A stretch of 64,000 nt of DNA from Pseudomonadota bacterium (GCA_029779535.1 JAKPAG010000128.1:79095-143094); one strand, 5' to 3'. Positions 24,932 through 33,924 are shown, counted from the stretch's first letter. Notes: generated by a model from the letters alone, not told the origin. Program-made: numbers and translations.

Positions 24932-26011
24932 GTGGCCAAGACCGCAGACTATGGACTGGGAGAGTTCACCTTTCCCCGTGGCTGGTTCATGATCGGCACC
25001 TCGGCCGATGCCACCACCACCCCGCTTGCCGTGCGCTATTTCGGCGAAGACATGGTGCTGTACCGCGGCGAATCCGGCCGCCCCTTCCTGATCGAGGCCT
25101 ATTGCCCGCACATGGGCACCCACCTCGCCAAGAACACCAGCAGCTATGTCGTGGTCGACAAGAAGCATGTCGAGGGCGACAATATCCGCTGCCCCTATCA
25201 CGCCTGGCGCTTCGGCCCGGACGGGCGCTGCAACGAAATTCCCTACAGCCCGGTTCCGCCGCCCAAGGCCGCCTGCGTCAAGTCCTGGCGCCTGACCGAG
25301 CGCGCCGGCTGCCTGTGGGTCTGGTACGATCCCGAAGGCGGCGAGGCGGACTATGAATTGCCGCCGTTCGAGCAGTGGGACCAGCCCTACTGGGTCAACT
25401 GGAACGTCGAATGCCTGGGCGAACTGGCCAGCCATCCCCAGGAAGTGGTCGACAACATGACCGACAAGGGCCACCTCGAGCCGGTTCACGGCTCGATCGA
25501 CATGGTCCAGTTCGAGAACGAGTTCGACGGCATCAAGGTGCGCCAGATCCTGCTGGCCGGGCACAAGACCCTGGCCGGCGAAGGCGCCGAACCGATGCTC
25601 AACGACACCTGGTATACCGGGCCGGGCATCCTCCAGTCGATCATGGTCGGCGAATACCCGTCGCACATGCTGATCGCCCACACCCCGATCGACGATGGCG
25701 TGATCAAGGTTTGGTACGGTCTGTTCGTCAAGGTCAAGAACGCCGAGCCGACCGAGGACGACCGCGCCCTGGCGCGCGGGTACGAGCAGGCCGGCGTGGC
25801 CGCCTTTGCCCAGGACTTCGAGATTTGGGGCAACAAGCGTCCCTGCATCAACCCGATGATGGTGCGCGGCGATGGTCCGTTCGACAAGCTGCGCGTCTGG
25901 TACAAGCAGTTCTACAACCCGCGCGCCCGCGCCGGGGAATTCCATGCCCGTGTGAACGGCCGCTATGTGACCAGGGGGACCCAGCAGGCCCCGTGGGACA
26001 GCGCCGCGTAG
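24932..26011 (+). CDS. Rieske non-heme iron oxygenase, KshA-like
   Basis: A 359-residue oxygenase component close in layout to 3-ketosteroid-9-alpha-hydroxylase KshA. Rieske ligands are C58, H60, C87 and H90; the insertion between the pairs is longer than in classic KshA. The mononuclear iron site is in 'DNMTDKGHLEPVHGS' (N175, D178, H181, H186) and a likely third ligand is D295 in 'FAQDFEIWGNK', where KshA has the same context. A GTG start at 24932 gives an N-terminus aligned with its paralogue at 33924 (AKTADYGLGE versus AKTAEYGLGE). The reductase partner is not in the window. Confidence 0.9.
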   Translation: MAKTADYGLGEFTFPRGWFMIGTSADATTTPLAVRYFGEDMVLYRGESGRPFLIEAYCPHMGTHLAKNTSSYVVVDKKHVEGDNIRCPYHAWRFGPDGRCNEIPYSPVPPPKAACVKSWRLTERAGCLWVWYDPEGGEADYELPPFEQWDQPYWVNWNVECLGELASHPQEVVDNMTDKGHLEPVHGSIDMVQFENEFDGIKVRQILLAGHKTLAGEGAEPMLNDTWYTGPGILQSIMVGEYPSHMLIAHTPIDDGVIKVWYGLFVKVKNAEPTEDDRALARGYEQAGVAAFAQDFEIWGNKRPCINPMMVRGDGPFDKLRVWYKQFYNPRARAGEFHARVNGRYVTRGTQQAPWDSAA

Positions 26012-26123
26012 TCCAGGGCCTTACCCGGTGGCGAGCCCCCTTTCCGTAAGGGAAGACCAGGTTCGCCATCCAAGCCGATAGCAGGAACAAAATCGGCCAC
26101 AACGAACCCAAGTATGCCCAGGA

Positions 26124-26153
26124 TGCGTAGAAAGGTTTGACCCTGACTACGAG
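26124..26153 (+). promoter_or_regulatory. Partial copy of the 30-bp operator upstream of the TonB receptor
   Basis: TGCGTAGA (26124-26131) and ACTACGAG (26146-26153) are inverted around CGTAG/CTACG with the same 22-bp spacing as the other candidate operators. It lies 63 bases before the receptor's start codon. The match is weaker than at 24803. Confidence 0.3.
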
Positions 26154-26215
26154 TCTGGCAAGCGTGTTTCACTAGGGGCGGCTCCCGACCGTCCCACTTT
26201 TGGAGGGGAATATCC

Positions 26216-28765
26216 ATGAAGGTACGTAGCTTCGGCGCACGTGTCGCTTTGCTCTCGAGCGCGGCACTCACCGTTTTCGCCACCCCGGCTCTGGCCCAGG
26301 CGGCCGCGGAAAATGAGCCCAACCTCGACGAAATCGTCGTTACCGCCAACAAGCGCGAGGAAAACCTGCAGAAGGCTCCGCTAGCGATCTCGGCCATTCC
26401 GGCTGCCCAGCTGGAACTGCGCGGGCTGTCCGAAGCGAAGGACCTTTCGGCCATCGCGCCGAACGTGTCGATCGTGGGCGCCACCACCAACGCCACCGCG
26501 GCGGTCGTCTCGATCCGCGGCATTCCTTCGGCGGCCGACGAAACCCAGGGTTTCGACAGCCCGATCGGGATGTATCTCGACGGCGTCTTCCTCGCCCGCG
26601 CTTCGGCTGCGTCGTTCGAAGTGGCTGACATCGAGCGCGTCGAAGTGCTGCGTGGCCCGCAGGGTACGCTGTTCGGCCGCAACACCACTGGCGGCGCGAT
26701 CAACTTCATCACCAAGAAGCCGTCGCATGACGCCAACCTGAAGCTGCGCGCGGGCGTAGGCAACTTCAATGCCTGGAACGTGCGCGCCGTGGCCAACACC
26801 GGCGACCTCGGCCCGGTGCAGATCTCGCTCGGCTACAACCACCGCGAACGTCACGGCATTGTCGACAACCTGCTGCAGCCCAGCGATTCGCAGGATCCGG
26901 GCGCCCAGAAGCTGGACTCGTTCCGCGTCGCCGCCAACTGGGACGTGACCGACAACTTCAGCATCTACAACGTGTTCGACTGGACCAAGATCACTGCGGT
27001 TCCGAACGCAAGCCAGCTGGCTGCAGTCGGCAACGGTGTGGTGCGCCCGAACATCACGCTTGACGGCAACACCTTTGCCCCGGTCCAGCCGGCCAACATC
27101 GGCGGCTTCCTGAACCAGGCCGGCGTGAGCGTCTCCGCCGGCTGCTCCAAGACGCCCACCCGCGCCTACCAGTCGTCGCTGTGCCATGGCTCCTATGGTC
27201 CCTCGACCGACAAGATCTGGGGTAACCTGCTGCGGATGGAACTGTCCCTGCCCACCATCACGGTGCGCAGCTCGACCGCTTACCGCCAGTGGGACAACAC
27301 CATCTTCAGCAACCAGCTGGATGGCCTCGGCAACGTCACCGCGCCGCTGTTCTCGACCTCGACGCTGTTCAACGGCATGCCTGCCGGCCTGATCAGCTTC
27401 GTGCTGCCGGCCAGCCAGGCCGCCTTCGCGCCGTTCATTGCGGCCACGCCGGTGCCGAGCGTCACGGGCGCGCTGTTCCAGGCCGACAACAACCGCGGCC
27501 AGCACCAGTTCAGCCAGGAACTCGAATTCGTGTCGAGCGCTGAAGGCCCGTTCCAGTGGGTCGTTGGCGCCTACTACTTCTCGGAAAAGGGCCACGAGCT
27601 TAACCATCAGAAGATCGGCTTCGTGCTTGACACCAATGCCGCCGTGTTCACCACGGCAAGCTTTGGCGCGCTGGCGCCGGGCTTCCAGGCTGCCAACCCG
27701 GCCCGTTACCGCGTCGTGCCGACCCTGGCTGACCTTGCCTATACCGCGTGGGGCAACAGCTTCGCGCTCTACGGCCAGGCCAGCTATCGTCCGGGCGGTG
27801 AAGATGGCCCTCTGGGCGTGACCCTGGGTCTGCGCCAAACCTGGGACAGCAAGGGCGTGGACCGCACCCAGAACGGGGCCGCTCCGTTCTCGGCCGCGGA
27901 ATATGCGCTCAACAAGCGCAAGGCGACCTTCGCCGCGCCGACCGGGCACCTGACGGTCGATTACCGCGCCAACGACAACATCAACCTCTACGCCCGTGTG
28001 GCCAAGGGGTATCGTTCGGGCGGGTTCAACCTGCGCCAGTCGACCAGCGTGGCCAACAACATCGGCCTGCTGCCGTTCAACGAGGAAAAGCTGTGGTCGT
28101 ATGAAGTCGGTGCCAAGACCGAGTTCCTCAACCGCATCCGCCTGAACGTCTCGCTGTATCACAACGTCTATTCGGACCAGCTGGCCACCATCCCGATCCC
28201 GATCAGCGGTGGCGGCAGCTTCGGCACCCAGGTGGTGAACGCCGGCAAGACCGTCTACAACGGCGTCGAAGTCGAAGGCATGTTCAAGCTGAACGACATG
28301 CTCTCGATCGATGGCAACTTCGGTTACAGCGATATCAAGATCAAGGAATTCCCTGGTGCTGATATCACGGGCGTGACGCGCAACATCGCCGCGCTGTACC
28401 GCGCCGGTTCCTACTCGCCGAAGTACAGCGCCAACGTCGCCGCCAACCTCACCATTCCGGTCAATGACATGACCAAGGTGGTGGGCCGCGTCGGCTACAA
28501 CTACACTTCGGAATTCCAGATGTTCCCGAACCAGCTGACCGCGCCGTTCAGCGATGCGACCAAGGGCGATGCCCGCGGCCTGCTTGACGCGCAGTTCAAG
28601 ATCCAGGGTCTGGGCATGGAAGGCGTCTCGCTGACCATCTGGGGCAAGAACCTGACCAACAAGCACTACGTGGTCCGCGCGGTCGACTTCGGCCAGCTGG
28701 GCATGGGCACCGTGATCTACGGTGATCCGCGCACCTTCGGCGCCACTCTGGACCTGACTTTCTAA
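26216..28765 (+). CDS. TonB-dependent outer-membrane receptor
   Basis: An 849-residue receptor. A signal peptide ends after TPALA (residue 27), followed by a TonB box-like 'DEIVVTANKREE' (about 38-49), a plug domain with 'GMYLDGVFLAR' and 'IERVEVLRGPQGTLFGRNTTGGAIN', and a beta barrel ending 'FGATLDLTF' with the terminal phenylalanine needed for barrel assembly. Such receptors import large or poorly diffusing nutrients in sphingomonads. Its position between oxygenase genes suggests it takes up the pathway substrate. A GGAGGGG ribosome site precedes the ATG and a strong terminator follows. Confidence 0.96.
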   Translation: MKVRSFGARVALLSSAALTVFATPALAQAAAENEPNLDEIVVTANKREENLQKAPLAISAIPAAQLELRGLSEAKDLSAIAPNVSIVGATTNATAAVVSIRGIPSAADETQGFDSPIGMYLDGVFLARASAASFEVADIERVEVLRGPQGTLFGRNTTGGAINFITKKPSHDANLKLRAGVGNFNAWNVRAVANTGDLGPVQISLGYNHRERHGIVDNLLQPSDSQDPGAQKLDSFRVAANWDVTDNFSIYNVFDWTKITAVPNASQLAAVGNGVVRPNITLDGNTFAPVQPANIGGFLNQAGVSVSAGCSKTPTRAYQSSLCHGSYGPSTDKIWGNLLRMELSLPTITVRSSTAYRQWDNTIFSNQLDGLGNVTAPLFSTSTLFNGMPAGLISFVLPASQAAFAPFIAATPVPSVTGALFQADNNRGQHQFSQELEFVSSAEGPFQWVVGAYYFSEKGHELNHQKIGFVLDTNAAVFTTASFGALAPGFQAANPARYRVVPTLADLAYTAWGNSFALYGQASYRPGGEDGPLGVTLGLRQTWDSKGVDRTQNGAAPFSAAEYALNKRKATFAAPTGHLTVDYRANDNINLYARVAKGYRSGGFNLRQSTSVANNIGLLPFNEEKLWSYEVGAKTEFLNRIRLNVSLYHNVYSDQLATIPIPISGGGSFGTQVVNAGKTVYNGVEVEGMFKLNDMLSIDGNFGYSDIKIKEFPGADITGVTRNIAALYRAGSYSPKYSANVAANLTIPVNDMTKVVGRVGYNYTSEFQMFPNQLTAPFSDATKGDARGLLDAQFKIQGLGMEGVSLTIWGKNLTNKHYVVRAVDFGQLGMGTVIYGDPRTFGATLDLTF

Positions 28766-28788
28766 GCCAGGCCCAAGGGCTGAAAAGA

Positions 28789-28821
28789 AAGGGGCGGCTG
28801 CCAATCCGGCAGCCGCCCCTT
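28789..28821 (+). terminator. Strong rho-independent terminator of the TonB receptor gene
   Basis: A 14-bp perfect stem (28789-28802 with 28808-28821, AAGGGGCGGCTGCC against its complement) closes a five-base loop and runs into CTCTTTTGT. It lies 24 bases after the receptor stop and ahead of the convergent SDR gene. Confidence 0.92.
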
Positions 28822-28877
28822 CTCTTTTGTGCCGAGGGCCGAACTTCAAGGTGGAGAAGTCCGGCCTTTCGTCTAAC

Positions 28878-29633
28878 TCACACCGCTGTGGAGCCGCCGT
28901 CGATCACCAGCGGATGGCCGGTCACGAAGCTGGCCTGGTCCGAACACAGCCAGACCACCGCCGCGGCGATTTCCTCGGCCTTGCCCATGCGGCCCATCGG
29001 GGTCATGCTGTCGAGCACCTTCTTCATTTCGGGATTGGCGGTCAGCGGGGCGGTCATCGGGGTTTCGATCACCCCGGGGCAGACCGCATTGACGCGGATC
29101 CCGGCCTGGGCCCAGCGCAGCGCGCCGTGGCGGGTCAGCCCGACCACGCCGTGCTTGGTCGCAACATAGCCCGGCTGGGCGCCGTTACCGGTAAGGCCAT
29201 TGATCGAGCTGGTGTTGACGATCGCACCGCCGCCCTGCTTGAGCATGACTTCGGCTTCCTCGCGCATGCAGTACATCACGCCCGACAGGTTGACCGACAG
29301 GCTGCGCGCCCAGACATCGTCGTCATATTCGTTGGCGCCCATGTTGTTGATGCCGGCATTGTTGAACGCATAGTCGAGCCGCCCGAAGGCCTCGACCGCG
29401 GCGGCAACCATCGCCTTGACCTGTGCGGGATCGCCCACGTTGCAGTTCTGAAAGCGGGCCTTGCCGCCCTGCGCCTCGATCATCGCCACGGTTTCGGCGC
29501 CGCCTTCGGCGTTGACGTCGCTGACCAGCACCGCCGCGCCCGAATGCGCGAAGGCCAGTGCCGCCGCGCGGCCGATCCCGCCGCTTGCCCCGGTCACCAG
29601 CGCGACCTTGCCGTTCATGCCATAATTGACCAT
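28878..29633 (-). CDS. SDR-family oxidoreductase
   Basis: A 251-residue classical SDR with TGASGGIG (14-21), NNAG (91-94), S142/S143, Y156 and K160 (YVATK), and 'VSDVN' after beta2 indicating NAD(H). The start at 29633 follows AAGGAGAAGGG. It is the only gene of its leftward unit and is divergent from the old-yellow-enzyme gene across a 90-base region with inverted repeats. Confidence 0.92.
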   Translation of the reverse strand: MVNYGMNGKVALVTGASGGIGRAAALAFAHSGAAVLVSDVNAEGGAETVAMIEAQGGKARFQNCNVGDPAQVKAMVAAAVEAFGRLDYAFNNAGINNMGANEYDDDVWARSLSVNLSGVMYCMREEAEVMLKQGGGAIVNTSSINGLTGNGAQPGYVATKHGVVGLTRHGALRWAQAGIRVNAVCPGVIETPMTAPLTANPEMKKVLDSMTPMGRMGKAEEIAAAVVWLCSDQASFVTGHPLVIDGGSTAV

Positions 29634-29651
29634 CGGAACACCCTTCTCCTT

Positions 29652-29689
29652 GATTTGCGTATCCCAGCGATTAGACATCATCGCAAATC
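29652..29689. promoter_or_regulatory. Divergent promoter with nested inverted repeats
   Basis: GATTTGCG (29652-29659) and CGCAAATC (29682-29689) are perfect inverted copies. Nested within them, TGCGTATC (29656-29663) and TCATCGCA (29678-29685) reproduce the 22-bp spaced operator arrangement, with the second half-site imperfect. Confidence 0.45.
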
Positions 29690-29723
29690 GCGGTCAAACG
29701 AATAAATTGCTTAGAGGATGCGA

Positions 29724-30794
29724 ATGTCAGCCCTGCTTTTCTCCCCCACCGAACTTGGCGCGCTGCGCCTGCGCAACCGCGTGATCATGGCCCCGATGAC
29801 GCGCGACCGCGCCGGGCCGGGCGACGTGCCGACCGACACCATGGTGGAATATTATCGCCAGCGTGCCAGCGCCGGGCTGATCGTCACCGAAGGGGTCCAG
29901 CCGACGGCAGAGGGCAAGGGTTACTGGCGCACGCCGGGAATCCATTCGGACGAACAGATTGCCGGCTGGAAGAAAGTGGCCGATGCCGTTCATGCCCGCG
30001 GCGGGCTGGTGGCGATGCAGCTGATGCATTGCGGCCGGGTGGTCGTGCCGGCCAACCGCGGCTTCGATGCCGATGTCATCGCCCCCAGCGCCGTGCCCTG
30101 CCCCGCCCCGGTGCCCGGCCCCGATGGGGTGCCGGTCCCCACCGCCATGCCGCGCGCGCTGGATGCCGCCGAATTGCCGCGCCTGGCGGAAGAAAATGCA
30201 CAGGCCGCGCGCAACGCCCGCGCCGCCGGGATCGACGCGGTCGAACTGCACTGCGCGAGCGGCTACCTGATCAACCAGTTCCTCAACCCCGCCAGCAACC
30301 AGCGGACCGACGAATTTGGTGGATCGGCCGCAAACCGGGCGCGCTTCCCCGCGATGGTGCTGCGGGCGATGGCCGACGCCATCGGCGCGGACCGCGTCGG
30401 CCTGCGGATCAGCCCCGGCAATCCCTACAACGGCATGGACCCGTCCGATCCCGCGGCAACCTTCGGGCCGTTCCTCGATGCGGTAAGCGGCATGGGTCTG
30501 GCGTTCCTGCACGTGGTCGACATGGGCCTGCCCGAGTTCGACACCCTGGCCTTCCTGCGCCGCCACTGGTCCGGCCCGGTCGTCACCAACAACATGCTGA
30601 AGCAGGACAGCGCCGAAGCCGTGCTGCAAGCCGGCAAGGCCGAGGCCGTGTCGTTCGGCCGCGCCTATATTTCCAACCCCGACCTGGTTGAGCGGATGCA
30701 GGCCGGGGCGCCCTTGGCCAAGCCCGATTTCGCGCTGCTCTATACCGGCGAGGAGCGCGGCTACATCGACTATCCCGCACTGGACGCCGCGTGA
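29724..30794 (+). CDS. NADH:flavin oxidoreductase, old-yellow-enzyme family
   Basis: A 356-residue FMN-dependent TIM-barrel ene-reductase: 'LGALRLRNRVIMAPMTRDRA' at the N-terminus, 'QLMHCGR' on beta3, the substrate-site stretch HCASGYLINQFLNP, and 'VSFGRAYISNPDLVERM' binding the FMN phosphate. It reduces activated C=C bonds such as enones. The usual substrate-anchoring His/Asn or His/His pair reads His/Ser here (HCAS). ATG at 29724 is preferred over 29718 because AGAGG is six bases upstream of it. Its stop shares a base with the carboxyltransferase start. Confidence 0.92.
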   Translation: MSALLFSPTELGALRLRNRVIMAPMTRDRAGPGDVPTDTMVEYYRQRASAGLIVTEGVQPTAEGKGYWRTPGIHSDEQIAGWKKVADAVHARGGLVAMQLMHCGRVVVPANRGFDADVIAPSAVPCPAPVPGPDGVPVPTAMPRALDAAELPRLAEENAQAARNARAAGIDAVELHCASGYLINQFLNPASNQRTDEFGGSAANRARFPAMVLRAMADAIGADRVGLRISPGNPYNGMDPSDPAATFGPFLDAVSGMGLAFLHVVDMGLPEFDTLAFLRRHWSGPVVTNNMLKQDSAEAVLQAGKAEAVSFGRAYISNPDLVERMQAGAPLAKPDFALLYTGEERGYIDYPALDAA

Positions 30795-32260
30795 TGGACT
30801 GGGCCCCGATCCTGGCCGAACTGGACCGCCGCCGCGCAGCGGCGCGGGCCATGGGCGGCGAGGAACGGGTCGAGAAGCACCACGCCGCGGGCAAGCTTGA
30901 CGCCCGCCAGCGCGCCGCAGCCCTGTTCGATCCTGGCACCTTCGTCGAACTGGGCACGCTTACCGGCGCGCCCGGAGCCGATGGCCTGCCCCCGCCTGCC
31001 GATGGCCTGATTGCCGGATCCGGCCTGATCGAGGGCCGCCCTGCGCTGTGCGGGGTGGAGGACTTCACCGTGCTGGGCGGGTCAATCGGCGATGCCGCGT
31101 CGAGCAAGCGCTATCGCCTGACCGAGCTTGCCGCGCGCGAAAGCCTGCCGCTCGTGTTCATGCTGGAAGGCGCCGGGCACCGCCTGACCAACCACCATGC
31201 CAACCCCGCGCCCAACGACCTGCACGGGCTGGCGCGATTGTCCGGCCAGGTGCCGATGGTCTGCCTGGTGCTGGGGCCATCGGCCGGACACGGCGCGCTG
31301 ACCGCACCGTTATCGGACTTCGTGGTGATGACCCCGCAGGCCAGCCTGTTCGTGGCCGGGCCGCCCATCGTGAAGGCGGCGATTGGCGAAGTGGTGACCA
31401 AGGAGGAGCTGGGTGGGCCGCAGGTCCAGCTTGCCTCGGGCGTGGCGCACAACCTGGCGGCGGACGATGCAGCGGCGATTGCGCTGGCGCGGCAATACCT
31501 GTCCTATTTCACGGCTCCCTCCGCCCCGGCGGAAGGGGAGCGGCGGCTGGATGGCATTCTGGACCTGATCTCGCCCGATCCGCGCGTGCCCTTTGCCGCG
31601 CGGCCGGTCCTGGACTTGTTGGCAGACACCGGTTCGCTGCTGGAAGTACAGCCGGGTTACGGCGGTGCGCTGGTCACTGCGCTGGCGCGGCTGGGCGGGC
31701 GCGCCGTGGCCATCCTGGCCAGCAATCCGGCGGTCAATGCAGGCTCGGTCGATGCCGCCGCCGCGCAGAAGGCGGCGCATTTCATCGAAGTGGCCGATGC
31801 CCACGGCCTGCCGCTGGTGTTCCTGGCCGATACGCCCGGCGTGATGCCCGGCACCGTGAGCGAACGCGCCGGAACCTTGCGCCATGCCGCGCGGATGTTC
31901 GCCGCCCAGCACCGCGCGCGGGTGCCCAAGCTGCACGTCACGCTGCGCAAGGCCTTCGGCTTTGGCAGTTCGATCATGGCGATGAACCCGTTCGACAACC
32001 AGACCGTGTCGCTGGCCTTTCCGGCGATCAGCCTGGGAGCCATGCCGGCGCAGGCCGGGGCCAGCGCCGCCGGGCTCGATCCCGAAGCTGCCGCCAGGGC
32101 CCTGGCCGAACAGACCGCCAGCGCCTGGAACCTGTCCGGCCGCATGGCCTATGACGAGATCATCGATCCGCGCGACTTGCGCAATGCCCTGCTTCACGGC
32201 CTGCGCCTGTGCGCCGACCGCCCGCTTGCACCCCGCAACAACGAGGGAATCCTGCCATGA
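30794..32260 (+). CDS. Acyl-CoA carboxyltransferase-like protein
   Basis: A 488-residue protein of the carboxyltransferase (crotonase-fold) family, like the beta subunits of propionyl- and methylcrotonyl-CoA carboxylases: 'VEKHHAAGKLDARQRAAALFDPGTF' near the start, then two homologous halves with 'EGAGHR' and 'FLADTPGVMPG'. No biotin carboxylase or biotin carrier gene is nearby. It may work with a distant alpha subunit, or act alone as a CoA-ester decarboxylase or hydratase. Its stop overlaps the start of the BaiE-like gene. Confidence 0.85.
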   Translation: MDWAPILAELDRRRAAARAMGGEERVEKHHAAGKLDARQRAAALFDPGTFVELGTLTGAPGADGLPPPADGLIAGSGLIEGRPALCGVEDFTVLGGSIGDAASSKRYRLTELAARESLPLVFMLEGAGHRLTNHHANPAPNDLHGLARLSGQVPMVCLVLGPSAGHGALTAPLSDFVVMTPQASLFVAGPPIVKAAIGEVVTKEELGGPQVQLASGVAHNLAADDAAAIALARQYLSYFTAPSAPAEGERRLDGILDLISPDPRVPFAARPVLDLLADTGSLLEVQPGYGGALVTALARLGGRAVAILASNPAVNAGSVDAAAAQKAAHFIEVADAHGLPLVFLADTPGVMPGTVSERAGTLRHAARMFAAQHRARVPKLHVTLRKAFGFGSSIMAMNPFDNQTVSLAFPAISLGAMPAQAGASAAGLDPEAAARALAEQTASAWNLSGRMAYDEIIDPRDLRNALLHGLRLCADRPLAPRNNEGILP

Positions 32261-32787
32261 GCTTTACCCTGCAGCAGCTGTCCGATCTGGAAGAGATCCG
32301 CCAACTCAAATCGCGCTATTTCCGCTGCATCGACACCGGGAATTCGGCCGAACTGGCGACGTGCTTTGCCGATGACATCGTGGTCGACTATCGCGGCGGC
32401 GGCTACCGGCTGGTGGTCAAGGGCAAGGCCGACATGGTCGAATTCCTCGCCTCCAGCTTCCATTCCGACATTGTCGCCATGCACCATGGCCACACCCCGG
32501 AAATCAGCTTTGTCGATGCCGACACAGCCAAGGGCACCTGGTACCTGGAGGACCGCTTCATCGATCCGGTGCGCGGCGAGGATACCTACGGCACCTCGCT
32601 CTATTACGACACCTATGTCCGCACCGCCGATGGCTGGAAGCTCAAGCACAGCGAATACGACCGGGTGATCGAACTGGTCAGCCCGATCGATCCGAAGATC
32701 GAAGTGCGCTCGTCCATGCTCAGCCAGACCGGGCGCAAGCCGGGCGAGCGGACCGACACCACCAAGTGGCTCGAATGGTTTGACTGA
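32257..32787 (+). CDS. BaiE-like (bile acid 7-alpha-dehydratase type) NTF2-fold protein
   Basis: A 176-residue SnoaL-type protein very like clostridial bile-acid 7-alpha-dehydratase BaiE as I recall it: LKSRYFRCID, then MHHGHTPEI and 'GTWYLEDRF' match BaiE's LKGKYFRCLD, MHMGHTPEI and GRWYLEDNL. The residues equivalent to BaiE Y30, D35, H83, D106 and R146 are all present as Y21, D26, H76, D99 and R136. It should therefore remove a hydroxyl from a cyclic (likely 3-keto-4-ene steroid) substrate by trans-elimination. It is coupled to the carboxyltransferase gene by an ATGA overlap. The steroid substrate is inferred. Confidence 0.85.
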   Translation: MSFTLQQLSDLEEIRQLKSRYFRCIDTGNSAELATCFADDIVVDYRGGGYRLVVKGKADMVEFLASSFHSDIVAMHHGHTPEISFVDADTAKGTWYLEDRFIDPVRGEDTYGTSLYYDTYVRTADGWKLKHSEYDRVIELVSPIDPKIEVRSSMLSQTGRKPGERTDTTKWLEWFD

Positions 32788-32794
32788 TACGGCA

Positions 32795-32823
32795 CAGGGG
32801 GCCGGATTTACTCCGCCCCCCTG
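32795..32823. terminator. Bidirectional stem-loop between convergent genes
   Basis: CAGGGGG-C-CGGA (32795-32806) pairs with TCCG-C-CCCCCTG (32812-32823) around TTTAC, with one C-C mismatch. It lies between the BaiE-like gene and the convergent KshA-like gene and probably ends both transcripts. The U-run is poor on either side. Confidence 0.6.
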
Positions 32824-32841
32824 CCCTTGTTGCCCCGTAAA

Positions 32842-33924
32842 TCAGGCCGCCTGCGGCTTCTTGCGCTTGTCGACGCTGGTGTGAACGCCATTGACGCGGT
32901 CCTGGAATTCCTTGGCCCGGCTGCGCGGGTTGTAGAACTGGCGGTACCAGATGCGTTCCTTGTGGAACGGGCCGTCATCGGGCACCTGCAGGATGTTCAG
33001 CGCCGCTTCCTTGAACTTCCACAGCTCGAAATCCTGGGCGAAGGCATCGAGCGCGACGTCCTGGTAGGACCGCGCCATCGATACGCCCGCGTCATTGGCG
33101 CGTTCGTTGGCGATCTTGACCATCAGCGCGTACCACACCCGCACTTCGCCATCTTCGACCGGCGTGTTGCAGATCATGATGACCGAGGGGTGCTGCCCTT
33201 CCATCTTCGACAAGAGGATGCCGGGGCCGGTGTACCAGGTGTCGGTGGTCAGCACGTCTTCGGCGGTGTCGCTTACCAGGGTGCGGTGGCCCGCGCCAAA
33301 GCGCTGCATGATCACGTGGTCGCGGAATTCGTTCTCGAAATAGACGATGTCCTTGCTGCCGTGCACCGGGATGAAGTGCGCCAGGTCCGCCATGTTATCG
33401 ACGATTTCCTGCGGGTGAATCGGCAGGGTGCCAAGGTGGTCGAGCCGCCAGCGCACCCAGCCCTGTTCTTCCATGTCCCATTCGGCAAAGGCCGGCAGAT
33501 CGAAGTCGGGCGCGCCGCCTTCCATGTCGTGCCACATCCAGATGCAGCCCGCCTTTTCCACCACCTTGTGCGATTTCACGCAGGCCGCCTTGGGCACGCC
33601 GTGGGTGGAATAGGGGATGTCATCGCACTGCCCTTCGGCGGTGAAGCGCCAGCCGTGTCCGGGGCAACGGATCGAATCCCCTTCCATCTGCTCGCCGTCC
33701 TTGACGATGTAGCTGGTGGTGTTCTTCGCCAGGTGCACCCGCATGTGCGGGCAATAGGCATCGAGCAGCACCACCCGCCCGCTCTTGCCGCGATACAGCA
33801 CCATGTCCTTGCCGAAGAAGCGCACCGGCTCGGGCTTGTTGGTGACGTCCTGGGCAACGGCAATCATGAACCAGCCGCGCGGGAAGGTATATTCCCCCAG
33901 GCCATATTCGGCAGTCTTGGCCAT
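32842..33924 (-). CDS. Rieske non-heme iron oxygenase, KshA-like
   Basis: A 360-residue paralogue of the protein at 24932. Rieske ligands are C58, H60, C87 and H90 and the iron site is in 'DNMADLAHFIPVHGS' (D180, H183, H188), followed by 'FAQDFELWKFKE'. KshA hydroxylates C9 of 3-ketosteroids and opens ring B. It is the last gene of a leftward operon behind an HsaA-like monooxygenase and an extradiol dioxygenase, the set that handles the ring after its opening in steroid catabolism. The start at 33924 is confirmed by alignment with the paralogue. Confidence 0.9.
   Translation of the reverse strand: MAKTAEYGLGEYTFPRGWFMIAVAQDVTNKPEPVRFFGKDMVLYRGKSGRVVLLDAYCPHMRVHLAKNTTSYIVKDGEQMEGDSIRCPGHGWRFTAEGQCDDIPYSTHGVPKAACVKSHKVVEKAGCIWMWHDMEGGAPDFDLPAFAEWDMEEQGWVRWRLDHLGTLPIHPQEIVDNMADLAHFIPVHGSKDIVYFENEFRDHVIMQRFGAGHRTLVSDTAEDVLTTDTWYTGPGILLSKMEGQHPSVIMICNTPVEDGEVRVWYALMVKIANERANDAGVSMARSYQDVALDAFAQDFELWKFKEAALNILQVPDDGPFHKERIWYRQFYNPRSRAKEFQDRVNGVHTSVDKRKKPQAA

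Noticed and set aside
26381..28849. Minus-strand open frame of over 800 codons across the TonB receptor
   Set aside because: Antisense shadow; it runs through the receptor terminator and has no protein-like motif.
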